Source of the DNA: Forficula auricularia
Taxonomy: Eukaryota; Arthropoda; Insecta; Dermaptera; Forficulidae
Direction of reading: 5' to 3'
Assembly (NCBI GenBank): GCA_024734495.1
Contig: JALMQS010000905.1
Location: 62,001 to 126,000 of the forward strand
DNA: 64,000 nucleotides
Of this stretch, positions 11,393 through 22,160 are shown in pieces. The first letter of the stretch is position 1; every line of letters begins with the position of its first letter. A program made the translations under genes and the position numbers. A model generated the notes under the pieces. That model was not told the DNA's origin. It saw nothing but the letters and a program-made list of their open reading frames with translations, and made no database searches.

Positions 11393-11766
11393 AAACATAT
11401 TGTAAAAAACAAAACCTATATAGAAATATTATTTTTAAAAGCCAAAATAGAGGGCGTTCAATTTTTACTCATTTTTCACTTTCAAAGACCTATAACTTAC
11501 TCAAAAATTAAAATTTTCGTGTTCTCTTTATTTGATTTGTTAAGGCGCTAAGAAATAGATAAAATTCAAAATAAAATTCTTAGAAAAAGATTTGGAAGTA
11601 TTTTTTACAGTCCAAAATACAATAAGGACTATTTCTATTAGTTTTCCATACTTTTATTTTTCTTTAATATGCGCAGATATAAATAAATATTATTATAAAA
11701 AAATTCTAAAAACACACAAAAATTTAAGTAGAAATATTTCTCCAAACCAAAATACTTTACTAGTTC
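11393..11766 (+). repeat. Satellite monomers resuming after element X
   Basis: Further copies of the ~170-bp unit (AAAGCCAAAATAGAGGGCG near 11440), ending at the SINE target site. Confidence 0.75.
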
Positions 11767-11777
11767 TTAGACCTAGT

Positions 11778-12057
11778 CTTCTTCTTCTTCGAGTGCCATA
11801 CCCGAAACGGGTGTCGGCTCCTCTCCACATATACCTGTGCTGAGTGTGTTTAGTTGTTTTTACACAGATATACGGGACCTACTTTTTAACGCCGGTTCCA
11901 AACGGCTAATTTGGAGAGGTTACTAGGCAATTATACTCTTGGTAGGTTGCCATTACTTTCCAAGAGGAGGCGACTGCAAATATCTATCTGCCGAGACTCG
12001 GTCTCGAACCAGCGATCAGCGAGCCAGCACTCTAGCCACTGACCCACAGTCGCCTCT
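11778..12057 (-). mobile_element. tRNA-derived SINE (family S2), complete, with 11-bp target duplication
   Basis: Read on the minus strand it begins AAGAGGCGACTG. An A-box-like GGGTCAGTGGCTAGAGTGC is followed by an exact B box GGTTCGAGACC, which together form an RNA polymerase III promoter. The 3' end is TATGGCACTCGAAGAAGAAG, a GAA-repeat tail. The direct repeat TTAGACCTAGT flanks it at 11767-11777 and 12058-12068. The tRNA-like head is bracketed by inverted decamers GAGGCGACTG / CAGTCGCCTC. Its tail resembles a stretch in the SINE at 18688-18860 (TATGGCACCCGAAGAAG), so the two families may share a LINE partner. Confidence 0.88.
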
Positions 12058-12105
12058 TTAGACCTAGTACTTACTCAAAAATAAAAATATTGCTATTTTC
12101 ATTAT

Positions 12106-12910
12106 TTAATTTGATTGTTGACAAATCAAAGAGCACCCTCCTGCCACTTGATTGGCTGACACACCAAGAGACTCTTCAAATTATTCAAAGGAGGAGTATA
12201 CCTCAAAAGTATTTCTTTTTTTGGCAAATGTGCTCAAATAAAAAAACACACCTAACAATCAGCCGACGGATAAAATACTTCCGGTTAGATTCAGCCAACC
12301 CCTTTTCCCCTCAGATTGGAATTTCAAAAATTATTATCCTCTTTTAAATTCAATTTAAACAATAATCAATTATATAAGAATTTTAATTGTCTCGTCACAA
12401 AATAAACATAATTATTTATTCCTTTTTATATTATTAATTAATTATTGTCATTATTGCAAAATAAATAAAATAATCAAAATTTCGTTTTTTAATTATTATT
12501 ATTTAAATACAGTGTTTTTTGAATAATTGTATGTGATTTTTATATAGAATTTTGGCTGATGAATTCAAAAATAAATTTATTTTTTCCCTATTCTATTGGA
12601 TTTTTTTTCACATAGCAAAGAATTTATTGATGGTAAAGATAGACAATTAATTGGGCTTACACTATTTAAAAAGACATACAATTGGACTTACTCTATTGCG
12701 ATTTTTTTTTTTATACCATATCTACTTACTTATCCGAGCATTAAACAGTAAAAAAAAATTAAGTTATTAAAATTTTAATTTTAGTTTTAGAGCTTTAAAC
12801 AAGTAGAAATAGGGCCCCCTCTATTTTGGCCTTCATTTAGAATTTTAATTTATATCCCATCCGTTCATTATCGTTTGAAAAATAAAAAAAACAGTGAATA
12901 CTAAAATTTT
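12106..12910 (+). repeat. Left arm of an ~800-bp inverted duplication
   Basis: Nearly identical (estimated well above 90 percent by eye) to the reverse complement of 14428-15228. Each arm contains an 80-odd-codon open frame with LPLDWLTHQETLQIIQRR, but similarity extends equally through non-coding AT-rich parts, so the frame is probably incidental. The inner edges grade into satellite sequence in reverse orientation. Confidence 0.88.
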
Positions 12911-13068
12911 CCTCGCCCTCTAATTTAGGACGTAGAAACATTTCTATATGCTTTTTTTTAAAGTATTTTATTTTAAATTTTATATATTTAAAATCCACAA
13001 ATAATTTAATAAGATTAAAAACATAATATATATATATGTATAAAAAGTAATAAAAGTATTTTACAAGT

Positions 13069-13104
<36 letters not shown>

Positions 13105-14427
13105 ACTTTTACTCGTTTTTCACTTTTCAAATAGCCAAAACCTACTCAAAAATTAAATTTATGGTATTATTTTTTTGTTTTTATTCAATGCCTATATAAA
13201 AAATATTATTATAAAAAATTAAAAAAAAAAAAAATATGTATAGAAGTAGTATTTCTATAAGTCAAAATAGAGAGTTCTCCACTTTTACTCGTTTTTCACT
13301 TTTCAAGCTGTAACTCTTACACAAAAATTAAATAATTTAATAAGATCAGGAACGAGGCTTGATGAATCCGGTGGAATGATGGAATCCTTTGAGAATGATC
13401 AAAATATATAAAAAAAAAAAAATATAAAAAACAAAATAAAATAAAATAAATTAAAAACCATGATGAAGATTTTTTATTTTTATTTTTGAAAAATAACCAT
13501 CATTCTCAAAGGATTCCATCTTCCACTGGATTCATCAAGCCTCGTTCCTGATCTTATTAAATAATATATGAATTATAAGTACTGTCTAAATAACAAAAAT
13601 TAAAATTTTGGTATTCTCTTTTTTTCATTTTTCAAGGCGCAAATAAATAAACAAGATTCAAAATAAAATTCTAAGAAAAAGACATTGTAGTTTTGTTTAC
13701 AGGCCAAAAAATACAAGAAAGACTTTTTCCATACTTTTCAAAGCCTCATAACTTAATTAAAAATTAAAATTCTCAAAATAGTTCAATACGGAAATAAACT
13801 GATAAGATTAAGCAAAAAAAAAAAAAATTTTTTTAAATAAAATTTAACTACAAGTAAATAGTATTTCAAAAACTCAACTTGTACTCGTTTTTCACTTTAC
13901 TCAAAGTCCCAAAACCATAATAAAAAAAAAAAAATTCGGTATTCTCTTTTTCTTATTCTTCAATATGCGCAGATATAAATAAATATTATTATTAAAAAAA
14001 TTCTAAAAACAAAAAAAATTTTAGTAGAAATATTTCTACAGACCAATAAATACTTGACTAGTACTTAGCCCTAGTGCTTACTTAAAAATAGAAATGTTGG
14101 AATTTTCATTATTTAATTTTTCAATGCGCCAATAAGATTAAAATATATATATGTATAAAAATTAATAAAAGTATTTTACAATTCAAAATTTAGAGAGAGC
14201 TTCAGTTTTACTCGTTTTTTACTTTTTAAGGGGCCAAAAACTACTCAAAAATTAAATATTTGAAATTGGTTTTTTTTTTGTTTTTCTTCAATACTTTGAT
14301 AAATAAATATTAGTATGAAAAATTAAATAAAAAAATGTCTAGGAGAAGTATTTCTACAAGTCAAACTAGAGACACATCTCTACTTTTACACGTTTTTCAC
14401 TTTTCAAAGCACTTATTCAAAAATACG
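12911..14427. repeat. Satellite-filled spacer of the inverted duplication
   Basis: More ~170-bp monomers (for example near 13260, 13500-13760 and 14350), an (AT)n run at 13073-13101, and the hairpin at 13331-13566. Confidence 0.7.
13331..13566. repeat. Snap-back hairpin element (CAGGAACGAGGCTT family)
   Basis: Left arm begins ATTTAATAAGATCAGGAACG and the right arm ends with its complement. Arms of ~70 bp surround an A-rich middle. The same outer motif (CAGGAACGTGGCTT) defines the hairpin at 21303-21562. The centre has CATGATGAAGA but no convincing ribozyme core. Confidence 0.8.
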
Positions 14428-15228
14428 AATTTTAGTATTCACTGTTTTTTTCATTTTTCAAACGATAATAAACAGATAGGATATAAATTAAAATTCTAAA
14501 TGAAGGCCAAAATAGAGGGGGCCCTATTTCTACTTGTTTAAAGCTCCAAAACTAAAATTAAAATTTTAATAACTTAAATTTTTTTTATTGTTTAATACTC
14601 GGATAAGTAAGTAGATATGGTATAAAAAAAAATCGCAATAAAGTCCAATTGTATGTCTTTTGAAATAGTGTAAGCCCAATTAATTGTCTATCTTTACCAT
14701 CAATAAATTCTTTGCTATGTGAAAAAAAATCTAATAGAATAGGCAAAAAATAAATTTATTTTTGAATTCATCAGCCAAAATTCTATATAAAAATCACATA
14801 CAATTATTCAAAAAACACTGTATTTAAATAATAATAATAATTAAAAAACGAAATTTTGATTATTTTATTTATTTTGTAATAATGACAATAATTAATTAAT
14901 AATTTAAAAGGAAAAAATAATTATATTTATTTTGTGACGAGACAATTAAAATTCTTATATAATTGATTATTGTTTAAATTGAATTTAAAAGAAGATAATA
15001 ATTTTTGAAATTCCAATCTGAGGGGAAAAGGGGTTGGCTGAATCTAACCGGAAGTATTTTATCCGTCGGCTGATTGTTAGGTGTGTTTTTTTATTTGAGC
15101 ACATTTGCCAAAAAAAGAAATACTTTTGAGGTATACTCCTCCTTTGAATGATTTGAAGAGTCTCTTGGTGTGTCAGCCAATCAAGTGGCAGGAAAATGCT
15201 CTTTGATTTGTCAACAATCAAATTAAAC
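14428..15228 (-). repeat. Right arm of the ~800-bp inverted duplication
   Basis: Reverse complement of 12106-12910 with scattered substitutions and small indels. The outer junction (about 15228) passes into single-copy DNA with GGACGAGCCAGCCACGTGACG. Confidence 0.88.
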
Positions 15229-16077
15229 AAATGGACGAGCCAGCCACGTGACGTCCGTCGTTTTCTCAACAACCGGAATTTCTCCTAGTTTTTTTTTTCT
15301 TTTTCTATTTTTAATCATTTGGAAAGACAACAACAGAGCAACAGGTTGAAAAAGAAAAGAGAAATTAAGAGCTGAGAGGCTGGCTGGCTTGGACGTTCAA
15401 TCGAAACATCCGCTTTGATCGATTGATGAAACTAAGGTAGAAAAAAAAAACTAGCTGGATTTTTTGTTGTCCAGGGCTGGAAAAACGAGTCTGTCAAAGC
15501 CCTGGAAAAATAATTCGAATGATCTCCTTCCAGCTGCCGAGGGCTCATTATTTCATCTGCAACTTTTCTTTCTCTCTCTCGTAAATTGTGAAAAAGGAAT
15601 TGAAATGTGGGATTTTGGGTTAACAAGTGTCAAAACGTGTTAAGCTGTTCTAGAATAGATGGTTTCGCAATAGATAACTCATCGGTGAGGAGAGAAAAGT
15701 GGGAGACTTTAACGCCAAAACGCATTAAAGTCTCCTGGTGTGGATGCTGATTGCTCACCTGTGGATGCGGGAATTGCCGGTATGGCTCCGCACGGGTGCA
15801 CTGTCACTGCCACTGTCACTGTCACTGTCACTGTACACTCGCGATGGGGTAACTAACTACGTTAGATCAGAGATCCGAGATCAGATGAGGTGAGATGATG
15901 ATGATGAGAGGATTACAGGTGAGGGAACGTCCGCGCCAGACCCGGCCAGCGCCAAGACTGAAAGCCCGGTGGCCGCAACACACTCTCCTCCAGTGTACCA
16001 CACATACACACACACACACTCATACACGGGGCGGACAAGTCGCCGCCGCGCCCCGGGGCTTAGCCCCCCCGAGGGCC
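15229..16077. other. GC-richer single-copy island, no proven gene
   Basis: Composition and lack of repeats set this apart. It contains GCCACGTGACG near 15243, CTCACCTGTGG near 15756 (E-box), an inverted pair GGGAGACTTTAACGCC / GCATTAAAGTCTCC at 15700-15736, a CACTGT hexamer run at 15798-15834, a CA run near 16003-16019 and GC-rich DNA to 16077. Open frames on both strands lack recognisable domains. A regulatory region or a 5' exon is possible. Confidence 0.35.
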
Positions 16078-16470
16078 CCCTTCAAACATCGCGTGTGTGC
16101 TCCAACATCAACAACAACCAAACATGAAATCATCTTTTAAAGAGAGGCCCTCGTCAAGAAGGTACCTACGTATACTCGCTTCACTCGACCAATGGTAACA
16201 ATCAACATTATCTATCTATTGTTGCAAATTCAAAAACAATCAATCTAATTTTTATTTTTTAATGATCAAAACAAATAAATAACAATAGATTAATTGTTGA
16301 AGAAAAATAAGAATTGAAATGAATTTTAAATAAAAAAAAAAGTGCGAGCTGGTCTTGAATTCCGATGTTTCCGCAATAAAAACTTTATCATTAATTATTA
16401 AAGTCCATAGCATCCATATTATTTCATTAATCAAGTATGTTAGCAGGGATTTGGACGGGAAAGTAGCGTA
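16078..16470 (+). repeat. Segmental repeat, copy 1 of 3
   Basis: CCCTTCAAACATCGCGTGTG through AGAGGCCCTCGTCAAGAAGG and onward to GTGCGAGCTGGTCTTGAATT recurs at 16895-17215. The latter half recurs at 18362-18675. Similarity is high despite AT-rich indels. Confidence 0.85.
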
Positions 16471-16726
16471 TCAAAAAATTATCATTGATTTACGCGACGT
16501 TTGGGCAATTTTATTTCGTCTTCATCTGGCGTCTAAAAAACACAAACAGGAGAGTTTTTGAGAAATTGATGTAACTTTTGTAATTTCTTTGAAACTCTCC
16601 TTTTTGTGTTTTTTAGACACCTGATGAAAGCGAAATAAAATTGGCCAAACCTCGCGTAAATCAATGAGAGTTTTTCGATACGCTACTTTCCCCTCAAAAT
16701 ACGTGCTAACATACTTGATTAATTAT
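16425..16726. repeat. Imperfect snap-back hairpin, ~300 bp
   Basis: ATTAATCAAGTATGTTAGCA at the left pairs with TGCTAACATACTTGATTAAT at the right. Arms of ~130 bp include AAACACAAA(C/A)AGGAGAGTTT near the loop. Each arm contains CAGATGAAGACGAAAT or CTGATGAAAGCGAAAT, a hammerhead-like core lacking a proper stem II. A single left-arm copy is found at 18595-18665. Confidence 0.75.
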
Positions 16727-16894
16727 CATTAATATTAATTTTTTTTAAGAATATATTTTTTCAACTTGCTACTATTGGTATAAGATACCGAATTAATATT
16801 ACACAATTATTATTTTATATTAGAGTAGTAAATCCCAAATAGACTAGAAATTTCTAAGAAGAGGTTTATTTTTAATTAAATGTCAGAAGGGTTG

Positions 16895-17215
16895 TTGTTT
16901 ACCCCTTTCAAACATCGCGTGTGTGCTCCAACATCAACAACAGCCAAACATGAAATCATCTTTTAAAGAGAGGCCCTCGTCAAGAAGGTACTTTCTCGAT
17001 GGATGTTATGTAACAATCAACGAGTATCTATTGTTGCAAATCGAAAACAATCAGTCTAATTTTTATTTTATTTTATTTTTTTAATAATAATCAGACTAAA
17101 TAAATAACAATCGATTAATTGTTGAAGAAAAAGAAGAATTGAAATAGATTTTAAATAAAAAAAAATAAAATAAAGTGCGAGCTGGTCTTGAATTCCGAGA
17201 GTTCCGAAAAAAAAA
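16895..17215 (+). repeat. Segmental repeat, copy 2 of 3
   Basis: See copy 1. Preceded by a SINE S1 tail GTCAGAAGGGTTG at about 16883-16895. The ~150 bp before it (16735-16890) also recurs at 18220-18370, so the duplicated block is larger than the shared core. Confidence 0.8.
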
Positions 17216-18361
17216 AAATATCTTATTTTACTTCTTAATAGGCGTTTGCGCCTGTTCTTCCAATTTATAAATTAGCCGGTGACAAAAGATTGATGACATC
17301 TTTTTTTTTGGCCTTTCAATTATCATTATCATTAATATTAAGTACCTGGAGGCACCGAGCGATGCTCGGTAACTTCTCCCTTCATTTAAAACCTTTATTT
17401 TAATATTATTTTTAATTTAAAATTCTGATAAAAAAGTCGATTTTTATTTGAGAGCCGTTTTCAAATTAAAAAAAATACAAATATATATAGTATTCGCCCA
17501 CTGTACCCCCCCCCCCCCTTTAATTTAAAATTCTGATAAAAAAGTCGATTTTTATTTGAGAGCCGTTTCAAATTAAAAAATACAAATATATATAGTATTC
17601 GCCCACTGTACCCCCCCCCCGGAAACCTCGCCCTACCCCGGATCCCCCACTGCACCTGTTTTGAATTCAACCATATGATTCATTTTTATTCATCCAATTG
17701 TTAATAAATAAAACCTATCAAAATGTGTTGTTTATTCAGAAAATTAAGACCTGCTTATGCGAAATATATTTTTAAATAAATTCTTGATTATTTTTTATTC
17801 TATTAAATAAATAAGGTTCTTTATAAAAACAATTATAAAACGTTTATTAATATTTCTAAGGTTTATAGATAACAAAATATGTTAAAATCCACAATCACAA
17901 TACTTCTTCAAAGCCTTTTTCAGAACAATGAATTAAGGCAACCCATTGTTTGCCTGGGTATAAAAGGAAAAGAGTAATCTTTTTTAAAACCCTAAGAATG
18001 GGATTTGTCTACCTGAAAATAATTAATTTGATTACGAATAAACCCATCAAAAACAATTTTGTCGAAGATGAGACCGTGACAGATCCAATTGTCACCCCAG
18101 AAACCTCCTAACTCGTGAATTTCATCAAAATCGGTAAAATCGTTTTCAAAATAGAACCCAGATACAAATATATATACAAGCAAATATATATACAAATAAA
18201 TATACAATTTTTAATAAGAGTAGATATATTTTTTCAACTTACTACTCTTGGTATAAGATACCGAATTAAAATTACAATTATTATAAATATATTAGATTAT
18301 AAATCCCCGGTAGAGTAGAAATTTCTAAAAAAAATCACAAGAGGTTTATTTTTAATTATAT
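17216..18361. other. Mixed repeat debris including dispersed element W and a 110-bp doublet
   Basis: A phrase TACCTGGAGGCACCGAG with a palindromic GAGCGATGCTC near 17341-17372 and an ending ATCAAAATCGGTAAAATCG near 18122 resemble the two ends of the segment at 58945-59520. Together they suggest copies of one element W. The 110-bp doublet is listed separately. No gene is seen. Confidence 0.45.
17409..17620 (+). repeat. ~105-110-bp tandem doublet ending in poly-C
   Basis: Two successive copies of TAATTTAAAATTCTGATAAA ... ATTCGCCCACTGTACCCCCC. The C runs differ in length. It is a recent duplication inside element-W-like DNA. Confidence 0.85.
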
Positions 18362-18675
18362 TTGTCAGAAGGGTTCAACACATGCGACCATTGTTGCAAA
18401 TCCCAAAACAATCAGTCTAATTTTTATTTTATTTTTATTTTTTTAATAATCAAACTAAATAATCAACAATGGATTAATTGTTGAAGAATTGAAATTTATT
18501 TTAAATAAAAAAAAAAAATTTAAAGTGCGAGATGGTCTTGAATTTCGAGAGTTCCTTAATTAAAACATTATCATTAATTATTAAAGTCCATAGGATCCAT
18601 ATTATTTCATTAATCAAGTATGTTAGCAGGTATTTGGACGGGAAAGTAGCGAATCAAAAAATTCTCATTGTTTAA
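18362..18675 (+). repeat. Segmental repeat, copy 3 of 3 (partial)
   Basis: Starts with a SINE S1 tail (GTCAGAAGGGTTC) and continues with the ATTGTTGCAAAT ... GTGCGAGATGGTCTTGAATT block and a single arm of the 16425 hairpin. Confidence 0.8.
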
Positions 18676-18687
18676 TTTTACTTATAC

Positions 18688-18860
18688 GATATGTCAGAAG
18701 GGTTGTTTTTGCTTCTTCGGGTGCCATAATTAGCAGTCCAGATTAATTGGATACCATGTTAGCTCAACCCTTCTGACATATCTATCGCGTTAGAGATCAA
18801 ATATCTTCCTTTATAAAATTTTGCGGTTTATTGATTCAAAATTTAAACATATAACATGCT
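18688..18860 (-). mobile_element. tRNA-derived SINE (family S1), minus strand
   Basis: The minus strand shows a degraded leader (ATGTTTAAATTTTGAATCA), a worn tRNA-like middle, TATGGCACCCGAAGAAG, and the tail CAACCCTTCTGACATAT. A second ATGTCAGAAGGGTT in the middle makes tail and middle mutually inverted. The A and B boxes are worn. Confidence 0.6.
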
Positions 18861-18929
18861 ATATATACAAAAAAATGTGTTAGATTCCAAAGGGGGTTAA
18901 AACAACCCATTTTGACATTCAAAATAAAT

Positions 18930-19545
18930 TTTTTTTTTGTTAAAGGATAAATAAATTGAATTGCTTCTTTCCAGTAATTTATATTATTATTCAAATGGTT
19001 AATCCAAATATTTCGAGAGCGCTTTCGGCATCTCTTCCTCAGTGGAAACCACTCCCCCACTGATTCAAATGGTTAATTCAAATATTTCGAGAGCGCTTTC
19101 GGCATCTCTTCCTCAGTAGAAACCACTCCCCCACTGATTCAAATGGTTAATTCAAATATTTCGAGAGCGCTTTCGGCATCTCTTCCTCATCTCTTCCTCA
19201 CCACTCCCCCACTGATTCAAATGGTTAATCCAAATATTTCGAGAGCGCTTTCGGCATCTCTTCCTCAGTAGAAACCACTCCCCTACTGATTCAAATGGTT
19301 AATTCAAATATTTCGAGAGCGCTTTCGACATCTCTTCCTCAGTGGAAACCACTCCCCCACTGATTCAAATGGTTAATTCAAATATTTCGAGAGCGCTTTC
19401 GGCATCTCTTCCTCAGTGGAAACCACTCCCCCACTGAGGAAGAGATGCCGAAAACGCTCTCGAAATATTTGGATTAATCATTTGGATAACAAAATAAATT
19501 ACTGGAAAGAAGCAATTCAATTTATTTATCCTTTAACAATAAAAA
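18930..19545. repeat. Fold-back enclosing a 74-bp tandem array
   Basis: TTAAAGGATAAATAAATTGA ... GCTTCTTTCCAGTAATTTAT at the left is the reverse complement of ATAAATTACTGGAAAGAAGC ... at 19490-19545. The right arm also includes one inverted copy of the array unit (19437-19490). It resembles a hairpin element whose inner part expanded. Confidence 0.85.
18984..19435 (-). repeat. Six tandem copies of a 74-bp unit with hammerhead-like core
   Basis: Units start at about 18984, 19061, 19136, 19214, 19288 and 19362. Read on the minus strand each has CTGAGGA, then GAGATGC and GCTCTC able to pair as stem II, then CGAAAT. This matches two of the three hammerhead boxes (GAAAU rather than GAAAC), with no clear NUH site. 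The CAGTGG/CCACTG pair adds another small stem. The third unit has an internal 'CTCTTCCTCATCTCTTCCTC' slip. Confidence 0.8.
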
Positions 19546-20277
19546 ATTAATATATCCAGTACACACAAAGCCTGCAAAATTCTTATGAATTCAAAATAAA
19601 CTTATAATAATTTTCGTAGTAATAATTATTATTATTTACCTATAGGGGAGGTGCGACAGGTGCACCCGCACAGGGTCCAGTCTGTAGGATGCTTTAAGCC
19701 CCCCGTCGTTCCTAGAATAATAGAAATTAAAAAAATAATCTCTCTAGTAGTGTGAAACAGGCCTGATGGACTTGTATTTGGTATCCTTGCATTGCAAAGA
19801 AGGCAAAACAAACTGTTTACAGCTAAAATACCGCTGACATATTAAAGTGTTAATTTAAAATTAGTGTTACATTATTTTCAATACACACCTTAAAAAATTC
19901 CCCACAAGGCCTCCTGATTCTTACCATTAATATTAGTAAATAAATCATATTCATTTCTGCCTATATCATAACAACGGCTTAAAATCTCAATAAAATCATT
20001 GAAAAAATGATGATTTTTGCATTTTTTTTTAATTAGAAGTTATAAAACATTTAAAGAAATGTAATCATAATTGAAAACGATTTTTCTCCATGTTTCAGAC
20101 ATTTTTAGACACAATGATCAAAAAAAATAAAATTTGTAAAATTTTGCGTCAATTCAGAGAGCACTAAGGCCACCGAATAAAACTAAAAATAAGCTGGTGT
20201 GGCCATCATACTCTACATCTGCCCCTTTTCTTAAATTTAACAAATACATAATTAAATAATAATAATTTATAATCATA
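19546..20277. other. AT-rich DNA with one GC-rich patch
   Basis: A phrase GGGGAGGTGCGACAGGTGCA ... GCCCCCCGTCGTTCC at 19646-19712 may be a remnant of a hAT-like end but has no partner visible. The rest holds no recognised feature. Confidence 0.35.
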
Positions 20278-20384
20278 CTCTATACCAGAGGTGGCCACAA
20301 CGTGGCTCGCGAGCCGCATGCGGCTCTTCAGTCAATCTCGTGCGGCTCTTGAACCATCTTGAATAATACTGATTTTAAAAAGTA

Positions 20385-21258
20385 CAGGGTGTGGCATAAA
20401 GTACTACCACATTTTGAAGAGGTATAAAAAAATGAAAAAAACTGAATATATTTTTGAAAAGAACATAAAATCAATTTTTTAAAAATGTCTTTTAAACATT
20501 ATATCAGACGAAAAAAAAAGGGGGGGGGGTCAAAAATGAAAATTCTAGCCCTTTTGAACAAACTCCACCAAATTTTGTATACATATTCTTTGGACCCCCA
20601 GAAGGACAGAAATGCAAAAACTAACCACCCAAAATTGGAGGAGGGTCAAAAAAGAAAATTCTAGCCCTTTTGACCAAACTCAACCAAATTTTGTATACAT
20701 ATTCCGTGGACCCCCAGAGGGCTAGAAATGCAAAAACTAACCACCCAAAATGGGAGGAGGGTCAAAAAAGAAAATTCTAGCCCTTTTGACCAAACTCAAC
20801 CAAATTTTGTATACATATTCTGTGAACCCCCAGAGGGCTAGAAATGCAAAAACTAACCACCCAAAATAGGGGGAGGGTCAAAAATGAAAATTCTAGCCCT
20901 TTCAACCAAACTATGTATACAAAATTTGGTTGAGTTTGGTCAAAAGGGCTAGAATTTTTTTCGCCCCCCCCCCCCCCCCTTTTTTTGCTTGATAATGTTT
21001 AAAATACATTCTAACCACCCAAAATAGGAAATGAAAATTTCTAGCCCTTTCAACCAAACTATGTATACAAAATTTGGTTGAGTTTGGTCAAAAGGGCTAG
21101 AATTTTTTTCACCCCCCCCCCCCTTTTTTGTCTGATAATGTTTAAAATTTCATTTATTTTCTTTTCAAAAATATATTTAGTTTTTTTCTAGTTAAATTTT
21201 TTCATTTTTCTATATCTCTTCAAAATTTGGTAGATCTTTATGCCCCACCTGTACCCTG
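20385..21258. mobile_element. TA-flanked fold-back MITE (CAGGGTG family), copy 1
   Basis: Ends CAGGGTGTGGCATAAAG and CTGTACCCTG are inverted and bounded by TA on both sides, the Tc1/mariner-superfamily target. Subterminal ACTACCACATTTTGAAGAGG matches CTTCAAAATTTGGTAGATC on the other side. It is internally expanded by a ~120-bp repeat (CAACCAAATTTTGTATACAT ... ACTAACCACCCAAAAT) in three to four copies at 20511-20900 and by inverted partners with long C runs. No transposase. Confidence 0.8.
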
Positions 21259-21302
21259 TATAATAATTAAATTAAAAAAATAATTATTTGATTCTTATAA
21301 TA

Positions 21303-21562
21303 TTTTTTATAATCAGGAACGTGGCTTTTTGAATCACAGTAGGAAGATCGAGTCCTTATAGAATGATGGTTATTTTTTATTTTTTTCAATAAAAAATTTT
21401 CATCAATTGAGTTAATGCCGAAACGTCTCTTGTTTCAAATAAAATAAAATTATAAACCCTGATGAAAATTTTTTATTGAAAAAAAGAAAAAATAACCATC
21501 ATTCTATAAGGACTCGATCTTCCTACTGTGATTCAAAAAGCCTCGTTTCTGATTATAAAAAA
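21303..21562. repeat. Snap-back hairpin element (CAGGAACG family), copy 2
   Basis: AATCAGGAACGTGGCTTTTT pairs with the complement at 21530-21558; arms of ~95 bp. The loop side contains GCCGAAACGTCTC and CCCTGATGAAAA, fragments of a hammerhead-like core in the wrong spacing. Same family as 13331-13566. Confidence 0.8.
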
Positions 21563-21563
21563 T

Positions 21564-22160
21564 AAAATAAACTGCAACGGATTGTTGCTAAACTTTATCC
21601 AAATTCATTTGAAATATTAATATGTTCTAGAGTAAAGTACTTTAAAATATAATTTTACTAAAAACTTTATTTAACCTTTTTTGTGGTCCTCAAGGTACTT
21701 AATTAGGATATTAAATTTCATCAAAATTGGTTAAGTCATTTTCAAGATATTTAGAAAAAACTAAAAAAGTACTGAAATAAAGTACTAATGTTTGTGGACC
21801 GATATGTACCAAAAACTAATCAGCGCTTCATTTTGTTAAACTAATAGTAGGTTTTCAATTTCAATTCAATCGGTGCAACGGTGTGGAAAAATTCGTGGAC
21901 GAAAAAAACGATAACACACATACATCCATCCATCCCCACGCACTTCCAAAAAAAATGCCACTTTTTGGCCTCTCGACGAGATTTCAGGTAATTTTTGGCA
22001 AAACCGTCACGTGCTAAAATTCACTCTCATTGAATACTTCAATTTGTGACCTTAATTGAGTCCATGGGTTCCGTAGTCTTTACCTGAGGACCCTTTGAAG
22101 CCACGCTTGCCTCGAGAGCGATTACAATACTTTCCCCATGCTTCGCATTGGATAAAGTAA
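21564..22160 (+). repeat. Dispersed element X, copy B
   Basis: Lacks the ~190-bp segment of copy A but is otherwise closely similar from AAATAAACTGCAACGGAT to TTGGATAAAGTAA. Lies within the hAT element, so it inserted after the hAT copy was in place or was carried by it. Confidence 0.8.

Noticed and set aside
13390..13480. Hammerhead in the CAGGAACG-family hairpin (CATGATGAAGA)
   Set aside because: The CTGANGA box is broken and the downstream GAAAAAT lacks a plausible stem II.
12090..15272. Matching ~85-95-codon frames (LPLDWLTHQETLQIIQRR) in both inverted arms as a conserved gene
   Set aside because: Non-coding parts of the arms are equally similar, the frames have no domain, and one begins in satellite DNA. 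The shared frame follows from the duplication.
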